Assembly: GCA_027603945.1 (NCBI GenBank) | Contig: JADIIU010000190.1 | Span: forward strand, 1 to 18,790 | Length of the DNA stretch: 18,790 nt | Reading direction: 5' to 3' | Source: Terramyces sp. JEL0728 | Taxonomy: Eukaryota; Chytridiomycota; Chytridiomycetes; Rhizophydiales; Terramycetaceae | Part shown: positions 9,315 to 16,987 of the stretch, piece after piece | How positions within the stretch are numbered: the stretch's first letter is position 1 | Layout: every line of letters starts with the position of its first letter | Position numbers and translations under genes: made by a program | The notes under the pieces: generated by a model | The model's database searches: none | Told to the model about the DNA's origin: nothing | What the model saw: the letters and a program-made list of their open reading frames with translations, nothing else

Positions 9315-9662
9315 AGTTGTATTTGTTTGTTTATTCTGTCAAGTGTGAATCATCTGTTTCACGCGTTGATAAGCCATAGCTATCGTAAAATTGTCGCGTT
9401 TAGGACACCAAACGGATGGAAAAAGCATTCTTTTGATTAAATTATGGATTTCAAACTGGTTGTGTGTAATACCAATCTGTTGTTGCTCACTAACCGGCTT
9501 TAAATCGATTATACTCGGAAAGTCTAAACCAATCGGCTTTGAACTACAACTGCTGCCCGGCCTGCAACGACCTTACCGAAAGCTGTTGAAAGCGACCATA
9601 CATACACTCTGCTTGGTAATCAAAATCCCTGCCATCCTTTCAAATTAAAAACAGCAATAAAC
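9315..9662. other. Intergenic, nothing convincing
   Basis: A plus-strand open frame covers much of it, but it has low coding character and no recognisable motif. A different plus frame reads a short CCPAC stretch near 9552-9562, without a start or a splice partner. Most likely promoter and 3' UTR sequence for the two minus-strand neighbours. Confidence 0.5.
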
Positions 9663-10034
9663 CTAATACCTATTCTTTATTGCATATTCAATATCTGCCA
9701 ATTTCAAAAACTCTTCCTTCATCCCATTGCTAGCCAAGTACTTTTGTATCTCACGCACCTGTCCCAGTATACTATAAACTTGATTCTGTGGACGCTCTCT
9801 ATTTCTAATGGAAACAATGTGCTCACGGATTCTGTAGCAGTATTCTTGTCTAGACGTAGAAGTTTCGTATACGCTTTGTTCGATTTGCTTTGCTGCTTGT
9901 TCGCTGTTATATTCGTGTGGTAGCTGTTTGGCTATTAGAGTGGCCAGTTCACTGATTATAAAGTGTCTGTCTGTGTGTTTCATTTCGCTTTTCCAACTAG
10001 AGTAGGAGAATTCTGACTGTGGAGAGTATGACAT
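9663..10034 (-). CDS. KIX-domain protein (CBP/p300 or Med15 type)
   Basis: Single exon, 123 aa. Residues 14-85 fit a three-helix KIX domain: SWKSEMKHTDR, then ISELATLIAKQL, then KQIEQSVYETSTSRQEYC and REHIVSIRNRE. The stretch E-x-x-x-YE-[ST]-x-x-SR-x-EY-x-x-x-x-x-E-x-I-x-x-I is close to the third-helix region of animal CBP KIX. KIX domains bind short activation-domain helices and link transcription factors to co-activators. Here the domain makes up nearly the entire protein, without acetyltransferase, bromodomain or Gln-rich parts. It could be the N-terminal KIX of a reduced Med15-like Mediator subunit or an independent adaptor. The residues after 90 (QVYSILGQVREIQKYL) form another likely helix. 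The stop codon is clear and there is no donor site before it. Confidence 0.72.
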   Translation of the reverse strand: MSYSPQSEFSYSSWKSEMKHTDRHFIISELATLIAKQLPHEYNSEQAAKQIEQSVYETSTSRQEYCYRIREHIVSIRNRERPQNQVYSILGQVREIQKYLASNGMKEEFLKLADIEYAIKNRY

Positions 10035-10358
10035 CCTTGATTTTGTGTCCTTGAAAACTCTGCTATTTAAATAATTTCCTTTGGTCGCCGAATCAGCACA
10101 GAAAAACCCGAATCAAGAACCAATGTGAGTGACTGCGGATAATAGGCGTTAAAGATAATCTGTAGAGATCTTAATTGAACGTTGTATTAAACAACGCACC
10201 AGTAGCCATAGAATCAAGTAGGAGACTTGAAATGGCACTGGATGGCTATTCCAAAGAATGCAGCAGAAAGAACTGTTAGACAGAGACATGCTTGTGCCAT
10301 TTCAACACCTGCAATATAACAAACTAGAAATCGTAAAAACAGGTAAATTTAAAATAGT
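10035..10358. other. Intergenic with one tiny minus-strand ORF
   Basis: Contains an ATG-started 28-codon ORF on the minus strand (10214..10300) whose product is a short hydrophobic, signal-like peptide. An 11-bp inverted repeat (TGAAATGGCAC / GTGCCATTTCA) flanks its middle part. I cannot show that it is translated, and I see nothing else. Confidence 0.35.
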
Positions 10359-10868
10359 TTAATGCTGGTGGTTGCAATTTGCACAAGTGTAATTTGACCG
10401 TGGTTTATGCACAAGCTGGGAACAGCCGCAGGTTCTACAGCTTTTACACCCTAGTAAACTAACCAGAGGCTGTCTCTTTATCGAATCTCTACTGGCTGTC
10501 CTGCTAAGAGTTGGTGAATCTCCACTGGTGGTTCTGCCAAGTGTCGGCGATGGACAAGGCACAAATTTGTCGGTAAAACTGCTCCTCTTAGAATTCTTTT
10601 TGACTAGCTTCTGTTGCTCCTCGGGACAGAATTGCACGAATGGACCTGTCCTGTCTTTCCTTGTCGTTTTAACTTCTTGCACTTCAATCTGCACATACGG
10701 ACCATCTTGACTACGCCGGCTTTGTTCTTTTTGATAAACATTGGGTATGGCATACGAATTGCTAAAGTAGGTAGTCTTGTGTGTGCCTTCAAAGTTCATC
10801 GACAGTTTGTGGAGGAGAGAGTTTTTGGTGATGGGTGCATTGTCAATATTTACGAATGGCATGGGCAA
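10359..10868 (-). CDS. Disordered protein with C-terminal Cys/His cluster
   Basis: Single exon, 169 aa. The N-terminus has APITKNSLLHKL, the SLL motif also found in the 8783-9314 protein and (as TPGSLLE) twice in the RA-PH protein. The middle is low complexity, with the repeated pieces DGPYVQIEV / TGPFVQFCP and SPTLGRTTSGD / SPTLSRTASRD. The last 30 residues hold C144-x2-C-x-C-x12-C-x2-C-x-H-x-H169, a likely zinc site with an extra Cys at 141. The spacing is identical to that at the end of the RA-PH protein. I do not recognise the family and infer only that it belongs to the same local family as its neighbours. Confidence 0.72.
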   Translation of the reverse strand: MPMPFVNIDNAPITKNSLLHKLSMNFEGTHKTTYFSNSYAIPNVYQKEQSRRSQDGPYVQIEVQEVKTTRKDRTGPFVQFCPEEQQKLVKKNSKRSSFTDKFVPCPSPTLGRTTSGDSPTLSRTASRDSIKRQPLVSLLGCKSCRTCGCSQLVHKPRSNYTCANCNHQH

Positions 10869-11119
10869 GTAGCAATTTTCCTCCCTTTATATCCCTATCT
10901 CGGTCTCATTTTGGCTTGTGGCACCGTCATTTTGATTCAACCCCTCACTGCACCATAACGAGAACCTATGCCAAAAGAGAGATGAGAACACGGCAATCAC
11001 CGCTCGATAACCTATCGCACCAGTAATCCATGTCTCTAACTTACTTTTGCACCAATACGGGAATCACGTTCTATTGCTAATTTCTAACAAAGTCTTTGGA
11101 AAACGTTTTGCTCTAAAAA

Positions 11120-11179
11120 AATTACCATATGCGGCGCCTTCAGCATTATTTTAATGTTGTATTTTAATATATGGTAATT
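11120..11179. repeat. 11-bp perfect inverted repeat AATTACCATAT ... ATATGGTAATT
   Basis: The arms at 11120..11130 and 11169..11179 enclose 38 bp including the palindrome GGCGCC. The right-arm core (TTAATATATGGTAA) recurs at 11497..11510, near the TATA-like box of the transporter gene, so it may be a regulator site rather than a hairpin. Confidence 0.45.
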
Positions 11180-11519
11180 GGGCTGCTGGACGATAGCCGT
11201 AGTGCAACAGACATGATAAAAATTATTTAAAATTTCATAATAATTCGTCAATGTACGACATTATTGTGCCAGTGAATCTCTTATTCCGCCATTGTGAAAA
11301 CGTTTTTTGCTTGAGATGAAATTGGTGATCATTGAGCACTTGTTGGATTCAACTCCCCAATTACAAAGCTCGGAACCGATATATTCCGATATGAGGAAGG
11401 AAGGAACAGGTTTCGGAAACTTGTTTTGATCTAGGCGGAACGGTCAACTGGCACAACTGTGATTGAATATGAGTAATAAGTAGCGCGTAACAGTTATTAA
11501 TATATGGTAAATTAATATC

Positions 11520-11528
11520 TATATATAG
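11520..11528 (+). promoter_or_regulatory. TATA-like box TATATATAG
   Basis: Lies 137 bp before the transporter ATG and about 70 bp before the upstream ORF, in an otherwise mixed sequence. Position and match suggest a core promoter. The transcription start itself cannot be seen. Confidence 0.45.
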
Positions 11529-11590
11529 ACCCGCTGGAGTAAAAAATAACTAAAACAGAAAAGAATTCAGAGAGAGGAAGCAATACAATC

Positions 11591-11653
11591 ATGAAGCAAA
11601 ATAGAGGAAGCATACAATCAGAGAGAAACTCTTTCAACTTTGAAAAAAACTAA
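11591..11653 (+). other. Upstream ORF of 20 codons in the transporter leader
   Basis: An ATG at 11591 opens a 20-residue ORF that closes with TAA 11 nt before the main ATG at 11665. Its first nine bases (ATGAAGCAA) are identical to those of the main ORF. It overlaps a near-direct repeat (11573..11591 and 11603..11620, AGAGGAAGC[A]ATACAATCA). It could lower translation of the transporter. Confidence 0.4.
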
Positions 11654-11664
11654 AAATTTCCAGC

Positions 11665-12579
11665 ATGAAGCAAGCGCTTTTGAACCTTGCGATTGGCCAG
11701 TCGATATCATTAATCCTATCAACAGCCTTTATTTTCAACCAACTAGTGTCTGAAGGATCCATTTATTCGTACCTTTTCCCAAACGAACTGGTCTACCACC
11801 TCCTACTCGTGATCTCAATATTATACTACAGATCAATAACGGTCAACGATTTGCTGGTATACCTACTGGTAGGTACAATAGATTACACATCGAATTACGT
11901 TTATATAAAGTCCTTTCACTACACAAATCCGTCATCAGCGATTATATTCAATTCGTTTTCAGCTTTGTTGGTAGTGCCCCTACAATATTTTATTTTAAAG
12001 AAAGGAGCAAAGACACAGCATGTGATTGGAACTCTGGTTTGCCTGCTTGGACTCGCAATAATAGACTATACGAAATTCGACGGACATGGATGGGATACCT
12101 TTGGTGTATTCCTTGCTTTCTTATCGGCTGTAGGGTTTGCTATGATCCCTGTACTCTTGACAAAACTATGCGATAATTATTATACGGCGGTATCTTCATT
12201 CGGATTTGTTTCTTCAATTCTCTCGCTGATAATTTGCAACATGACCAGAGATGGACAGATTGACAGGGATGAACTGTTGAACTCTTCAAACTCCAAAAAG
12301 TACTTTGTTATCGGCTATGTGCTCATCTATGTCTTGTATTATATGTTTCAACCAATGTATGTAAAGAAATACGATGCAGTTTCGTTGCAGTTGCATACAA
12401 TTACTACTGATTTGGTTGTGTATCTGTTTAATTATGGCGAATATGGGACACAATTTTCAGTTGTTTACCTTATTGGCTATTTTGTGGTTTTGACTGGGTT
12501 GGTGCTGTACCAGTTGGATTTCTCTGAAAAGACAAAGCCGGTGAATCTAGAGATGCATGTAGTTCAAGTTGAGACTTAG
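11665..12579 (+). CDS. SLC35F-family (drug/metabolite transporter fold) membrane transporter
   Basis: Single exon, 304 aa, about ten hydrophobic segments. The block YLLVGTIDYTSNYVYIKSFH followed by YTNPSSAIIFNSFSALLVVP, then an ILKKGAKTQHVIGTLVCLLG stretch, matches the signature of SLC35F1/F2-type carriers (GxxDxxxNYxxxxAxxYT...HFxGxxxCxxG). Family members sit in Golgi or plasma membranes; their substrates are mostly unsettled. The protein is slightly short for the family, with a brief N-terminus and a C-terminal polar tail of about 20 residues. The central loop after span six is reduced. It is divergently oriented to the Cys/His protein and converges with the RA-PH gene, whose stop lies only 46 bp beyond this one. 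Confidence 0.83.
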   Translation: MKQALLNLAIGQSISLILSTAFIFNQLVSEGSIYSYLFPNELVYHLLLVISILYYRSITVNDLLVYLLVGTIDYTSNYVYIKSFHYTNPSSAIIFNSFSALLVVPLQYFILKKGAKTQHVIGTLVCLLGLAIIDYTKFDGHGWDTFGVFLAFLSAVGFAMIPVLLTKLCDNYYTAVSSFGFVSSILSLIICNMTRDGQIDRDELLNSSNSKKYFVIGYVLIYVLYYMFQPMYVKKYDAVSLQLHTITTDLVVYLFNYGEYGTQFSVVYLIGYFVVLTGLVLYQLDFSEKTKPVNLEMHVVQVET

Positions 12580-12625
12580 TTTAATATATCGAATGTTAAA
12601 GTATCATTATATATTCAATTCTAAT

Positions 12626-14925
12626 TCAAACGCCTTGCCTATGATCATGATAGCAATTGGCACAAATCTCTCTTCGGCTGGGGACAGGAACATTCTCTGA
12701 ACATCCGCAAGTCTTGCAGTTCTTTGAGCCAGATATATCCACGAGTGGTTTGACTTTGCGTTTCTTGTCTTTATCTGATTTTTCTTTCTTTTCCTTCTTC
12801 TTTTTGATTTTCTCTTCATGTGCAGATTCTGATTTGGATCGGCGGATTTTGTCTTCTTCGTGGGACTCTGACCTTTTGAATCTATGTTCATCCATCGACT
12901 CTGACTTGTATTTCTTTTTGTCCTTGTCTTCAGATTTCTTTTTCTTTTTCTTCTCTGTCGGTTTCTATGGTTAGGAAATAATACATCGACTCGCTCAAGC
13001 AATGATCCAGGAGTTATTTGCTTCACATGATCTACTATAATAGCCGGCTCAGCGACATGATTTTCCAACAACGAACCAGGTGTAAGTGAAGAGGGTTGTG
13101 CTGTATTCACCAGCGGCTCTTTTGGCTGAAGAGGAGTAGAAACTTTGACTCTATTTTCCCACATGTACTCGCTCTAAAGTTAACCAAAAATACTTTTGCT
13201 AAACGTAATGCAAGGCACCAATCAGCTAATCTGTCTGGTTTATCAACACACACAAATCTCGCTGAATCGTTGATATCTTGGAAAAACGAAGAGTTTAAAT
13301 CTGATTTAAGCGCAAAGCAGAATTCTGTTATACTCTTTTTCCGAGGCCGCATTAGCGTGTAGACATCAAATTGCGACAAATCGCACAAAAGCACTTCTGG
13401 CCCAGAGTTCTAAATCAACATAGATGTTACAGTTCCGTCCGCATAGTAACTGAGCTTATAATCATTGAGAATGAAAAACTTTTTGGTCCATTTTCCAGGT
13501 TTGGACTCAAAGTACATGTATCCTTGAATTCTTGGGTATCTGCCCTTTAGCGACTAAATTAAAAAAAATTACAGCCGGCGACAATGAATTAATATATCCG
13601 TATTTCTTTAGAACAATTGCGTTGTTTGCCTCCGTATCCCAAGTTGACATGACGTCCGTTACAATTTCCCAATTCCTTAGTGGCCGTTCGATTCCAAATT
13701 CAGTAATCAGTTCAAATAATGCCCAATTATCACTCTGCAGGTTTTGACTAATATCTTCTACCACCGTAGAAGCTGGCATCAAAGACGTCAGCACTTTTGT
13801 CGTGAAATTGCCTGCATTCTCTATATATATTCTGCAAGTAATCTTGTTAAATCGACGTACCTTTTTCATGTTGATTTCCTTCTTTTCTGCAGCCACTTCC
13901 TTTCTCCTGCGTTCTTCGTCCAATTTATCCAGTTTTTCTTCCTCCCTCAGTGATAGCTCACGTTGTTTTTTAATTTCATCCATTGCCTTTGGCGATAAAA
14001 TCGGTTCATCATCGTCAGATGATCCATCCGCCAAAGTGATAGGTTGTCTTGTAGTAATTTTAGTTGGAAATGGGTCAGATACAATTGGCTGTCCAAAGAA
14101 GGTTGTTTGTTTCGCATCTTTTACAGCAATTAACGGCGTATCGCTATCACTTGATCCATCTTCAATGGTTGTTTTCCTTTCCACGAGTTTCTTTTTGAAA
14201 TCTGACTGTGACGGTATTGATTGTGGATAATCCAGAGGCTGGCCATACAGCGTTGGTGGCTCCACAGGCTGCCCGTACAATGTTGGTGTTTGTTCTATAG
14301 GCTGTCCGTATAGTGTAGGAATTTTAGGTTCTGCTGATTGTCCATAGAATGTCGGTGTCTTGACCGTTAAGGGTTGATCATCACTATCCGGTTCGGTATC
14401 AATGGTATCCTTTATAGCTTCGACTTTCTCTTTCTTTTCATTATAAGCTGGTAAAACGTTTTCATCCTCTGTGGATTCGTCTGGAGAATCTTCAACAGAA
14501 TCATCAGACAGCGATCCTGAATCTGTTGTTGAAAAATCACTGTCAAAAGATTCATCCTCTGGCTCCATCGGCAACTCTGTTGGCTCGACAATCACCAGCG
14601 GTTGCTTTAAAATTGAAGTTGGAGTAAATGTCCCCTCCTCGTTTGGTTTTGTAACGGAAGATCGAATTATATTTGAAGGTTCTTCCGGTTCAAACGTTAT
14701 TGTAGTTACAAACTCTTCTTCTTTTTCCAAAAAAGAAACTGATTTTGCTGTATGCAGTGATCGCGAAGATGCTAGTGGAACCTCTTGTTGTGATATATTT
14801 GTTGATATGTTTGGGAATCTCTCGTCTGTTTGAACATCTGTGGGTTCAGGGTATGCACTCTCTATTCCTAGATTCTGTTCCATATTCAGTAAATCCTCCA
14901 GTAAGGAGGATATATTATCGGTCAT
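12626..14925 (-). CDS. RIAM/lamellipodin-like RA-PH protein with C-terminal Cys/His cluster
   Basis: Five exons (13573..14925, 13431..13553, 13194..13409, 12985..13173, 12626..12964) with introns of 19, 21, 20 and 20 nt; predicted 739 aa. In order: an amphipathic N-terminal helix (ISSLLEDLLNMEQNLG, 5-20), an acidic disordered region, four YGQ[PS] repeats at 191-231 and one FFGQP near 277, a charged coiled coil (about 315-355), a Ras-association domain (about 361-447), a PH domain (about 452-564; GYMYFESKPGKWTKKFFIL to DRLADWCLALRLAK), two TPGSLLE motifs, a Lys-rich stretch, and C710-x2-C-x-C-x12-C-x2-C-x-H-x-H735. Coiled coil plus adjacent RA-PH is the hallmark of MRL proteins (Mig-10, RIAM, lamellipodin), which link Ras/Rap GTPases and phosphoinositides to actin and talin. 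A fifth, 18-nt in-frame intron is possible at 13843..13860. Confidence 0.82.
13843..13860 (-). other. Candidate 18-nt optional intron inside the RA-PH gene
   Basis: Reads GTACGT...TTTAACAAG on the coding strand, with the donor and TTAACAAG acceptor form seen in the confirmed introns. It is a multiple of three and has no stop, so keeping it adds six residues (VRRFNK) just before the RA domain and removing it leaves the frame intact. Confidence 0.45.
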
Positions 14926-15173
14926 TTTGGAAAGAATTTTTTCGCTTTGTCAATTAGTAGTGGCGGTATGCGGCAACAATTAGAAAATATCGTTCCGGTT
15001 AGTGAAGGATAATCTTCAGTACCGCTGACTGGTATGTATCTGATTTTATTCCACTTGTTTTGATTCATCTACAGTAGAGTCTTGCTTCAAGGGGCGAATT
15101 TAAAATCAAAACGCAAAAGACTTTAAGAATGGCATTACTCTCCAAATATAAACTATAAACGGCAGATCTGAGC

Positions 15174-15179
15174 TTTATT
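15174..15179 (-). terminator. AATAAA overlapping the TAA of HIS7
   Basis: TAATAAA: the stop runs directly into the poly(A) signal. Confidence 0.65.
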
Positions 15180-16803
15180 AAAGTCTGGTGGGGTACTCTG
15201 AAGAAACATGTTGCTTAACCTGCTGAATAGAAACTTCATTGCGGTGGAAGATTCCAGCTGCAAGAGCTGCTTCAACTCTAGTTTCTTTAAATACTTGCGA
15301 AAAGTGTTCAGGCTTCCCAGCACCGCTACTTGCAATCACAGGTATGTGAACTGCATTTTTAACCATTTTGATTAGTTCCAGATCGTATCCGTTATTCATA
15401 CCGTCATGGTCCATACAGTTCAAGAGGATCTCGCCAGCACCAAGTAGCTCGCTGATGGTTGTCAATTGCACCACATCTACGTCCCTAGCTTCTCTACCTC
15501 CCTTCACAGTACATTGATACCAGCTATGTTAACAAATGCTACCAGTATTCTTCTCCGTTAGGCCCTTTTCTAGTAGTTTTGATAGTGGTATGGTGATTTG
15601 GCTCTTTAACATAGACTCGTTTAGGATCAACAGAAATAACAACTGCTTGAGCACCGTATTTTTGTGAGATGTCACTAATCGTGTTTGGTCCTCTGTTTCC
15701 TTTTAAATATTCCTCCACGATATAAACGGCATCGCTGCCAATAGATACTTTGTCTGCACCAGATCTAAAGTATTCACCAGCAACATCCAGCGCAGGAACT
15801 ATTCTGCCATCAGGCTGCTGAATAGATCGAATGCCTCCGCCAATGGTCAATGGGACAAACACGCTTTCAGAAGTGCGTTTAAGCACCTCGAGCATTGGTG
15901 TATCTTCTAAAGGACAATCTCTAAACGAAGTAATATTCAAAAAAGTAACCTCGTCAGCACCTTCCAAAAAGTATCGTTCTGCCAATTCAACAGGTTTGCC
16001 CAAGTTGCGAACATTACCATCCTGCTTGACATCATACTGATCTCCTTTAGTAACTACCAAATCTCCTTGTTCGTTCGATCGCACGTCCAAGCAGGCAATG
16101 ATACGCTTCGTCAATCCATCTTTTGGTGGATTGAATGGAATAGTTTGACTTGCAGGCTCTTGTAATGGCGCTTCAATGAAATTTTTAATCAATTCTATTC
16201 CAGCTCTACCACTCTTCTCAGGATGGAACTGTGTTGCAAAAACATTGCCTTTGTCAGCAACAAATACCTCTACAGATACTGGAGATGAATGTTTCATCGC
16301 CATAAGTTGTCAATGATAAACACCAATTTTGTAGTTCCATATCAGTTACAGTAACTGCGAATGAATGAACAAAATAAAATCTGTCGTCGTGCAGTATTTC
16401 CGATTTTTTTACATTTGTGGTCTGATTCCATCCAATATGCGGTACTGCTTTCGTTTTTTTGAATTTCCTAACATAGCCATTAATTATTCCTAATCCTTCC
16501 ACATCGCTCTCATCGGAAGAGCTGAATAGGACTTGCATCCCAACACAAATGCCCATGAACGGTCTGTTATCCTTGATATACTTGATCAATTCATCTTTCA
16601 GTCCTAATTCCTCCAATCGTCTCATTGCGTTGCCAAATGCACCTACTCCAGGAAAGATAATCTTGTCTGCCTTTGCAAAATCAGATGGATGAGTGATGTA
16701 TTTCAAATCGTATCCAGTTTGTTTGATTGCGTTGATTACTGAACGAACATTGCCGGTCTTGTTAATTACTAGTTACTCCATAATCCAGCAGATACAGTTG
16801 CAT
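15178..16803 (-). CDS. HIS7: Imidazole glycerol phosphate synthase (glutamine amidotransferase + cyclase fusion)
   Basis: Four exons (16777..16803, 16268..16757, 15543..16248, 15178..15523) with three 19-nt introns (16758..16776, 16249..16267, 15524..15542); 522 aa. The HisH half has [16 protein letters not shown], the nucleophile in GICVGMQ (C80) and the HPEKSG pair (H181, E183). The HisF half starts at KRIIACLDV (D227) and has [34 protein letters not shown] and ASSGAG phosphate-binding motifs. The fusion takes ammonia from glutamine through the barrel to form imidazole glycerol phosphate and AICAR, linking histidine and purine synthesis. The fused form is typical of fungi and plants. The first exon is only nine codons. 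The promoter has a Gcn4-type site. TAATAAA overlaps the stop. Confidence 0.96.
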
Positions 16804-16866
16804 TTTTGTAAAATGGGAAAAAATGGTGGTGATTAATCTGAGATGGCCGTAAATGGCAATCCAAGT

Positions 16867-16875
16867 ATGAGTCAT
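16867..16875. promoter_or_regulatory. Gcn4/AP-1 type site ATGAGTCAT
   Basis: Exact match to the general-control consensus ATGA[C/G]TCAT, 64 bp upstream of the HIS7 start, in the 184-bp divergent promoter. Gcn4-type bZIP factors activate amino-acid biosynthetic genes, HIS7 included in yeast. A site at this place fits that regulation well; it could also affect the divergent phosphodiesterase gene. Confidence 0.65.
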
Positions 16876-16987
16876 TAGAAATAACTGAATCAGGTATTCA
16901 TTTCCATACCCTCCAGAACAGTTCATTATTTGATAATCATCTGCTTATTCCCATGGGGTTTCTTGAAAATTAAAACAAATCTGGAAA

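Larger units (their letters stand above)
10869..11664. other. Divergent promoter region (796 bp)
   Basis: Separates the minus-strand Cys/His protein from the plus-strand transporter. It holds an 11-bp inverted repeat (11120..11130 / 11169..11179), a direct repeat TTAATATATGGTAA (11164.., 11497..), a TATA-like box and a short upstream ORF. No other gene seen. Confidence 0.6.

Noticed and set aside
9391..9648. 85-codon plus-strand ORF
   Set aside because: Lacks an ATG at its start, has no recognisable domain, and lies across the likely promoter of a minus-strand gene.
10229..10303. Hairpin or mobile-element end from the 11-bp inverted repeat
   Set aside because: Arms are short and no target duplication or transposase is near; probably chance around the ATGGCAC start.
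12607..13164. Independent 185-codon gene downstream of the PH domain
   Set aside because: Its first part is exon 4 of the RA-PH gene and the rest is a shifted frame over exon 5; 20-nt introns on both sides restore one protein.
16254..16303. Separate genes for the HisH and HisF parts
   Set aside because: Open frames break here, but removing a 19-nt GT-AG intron gives [21 protein letters not shown] in one frame, as in fused HIS7.
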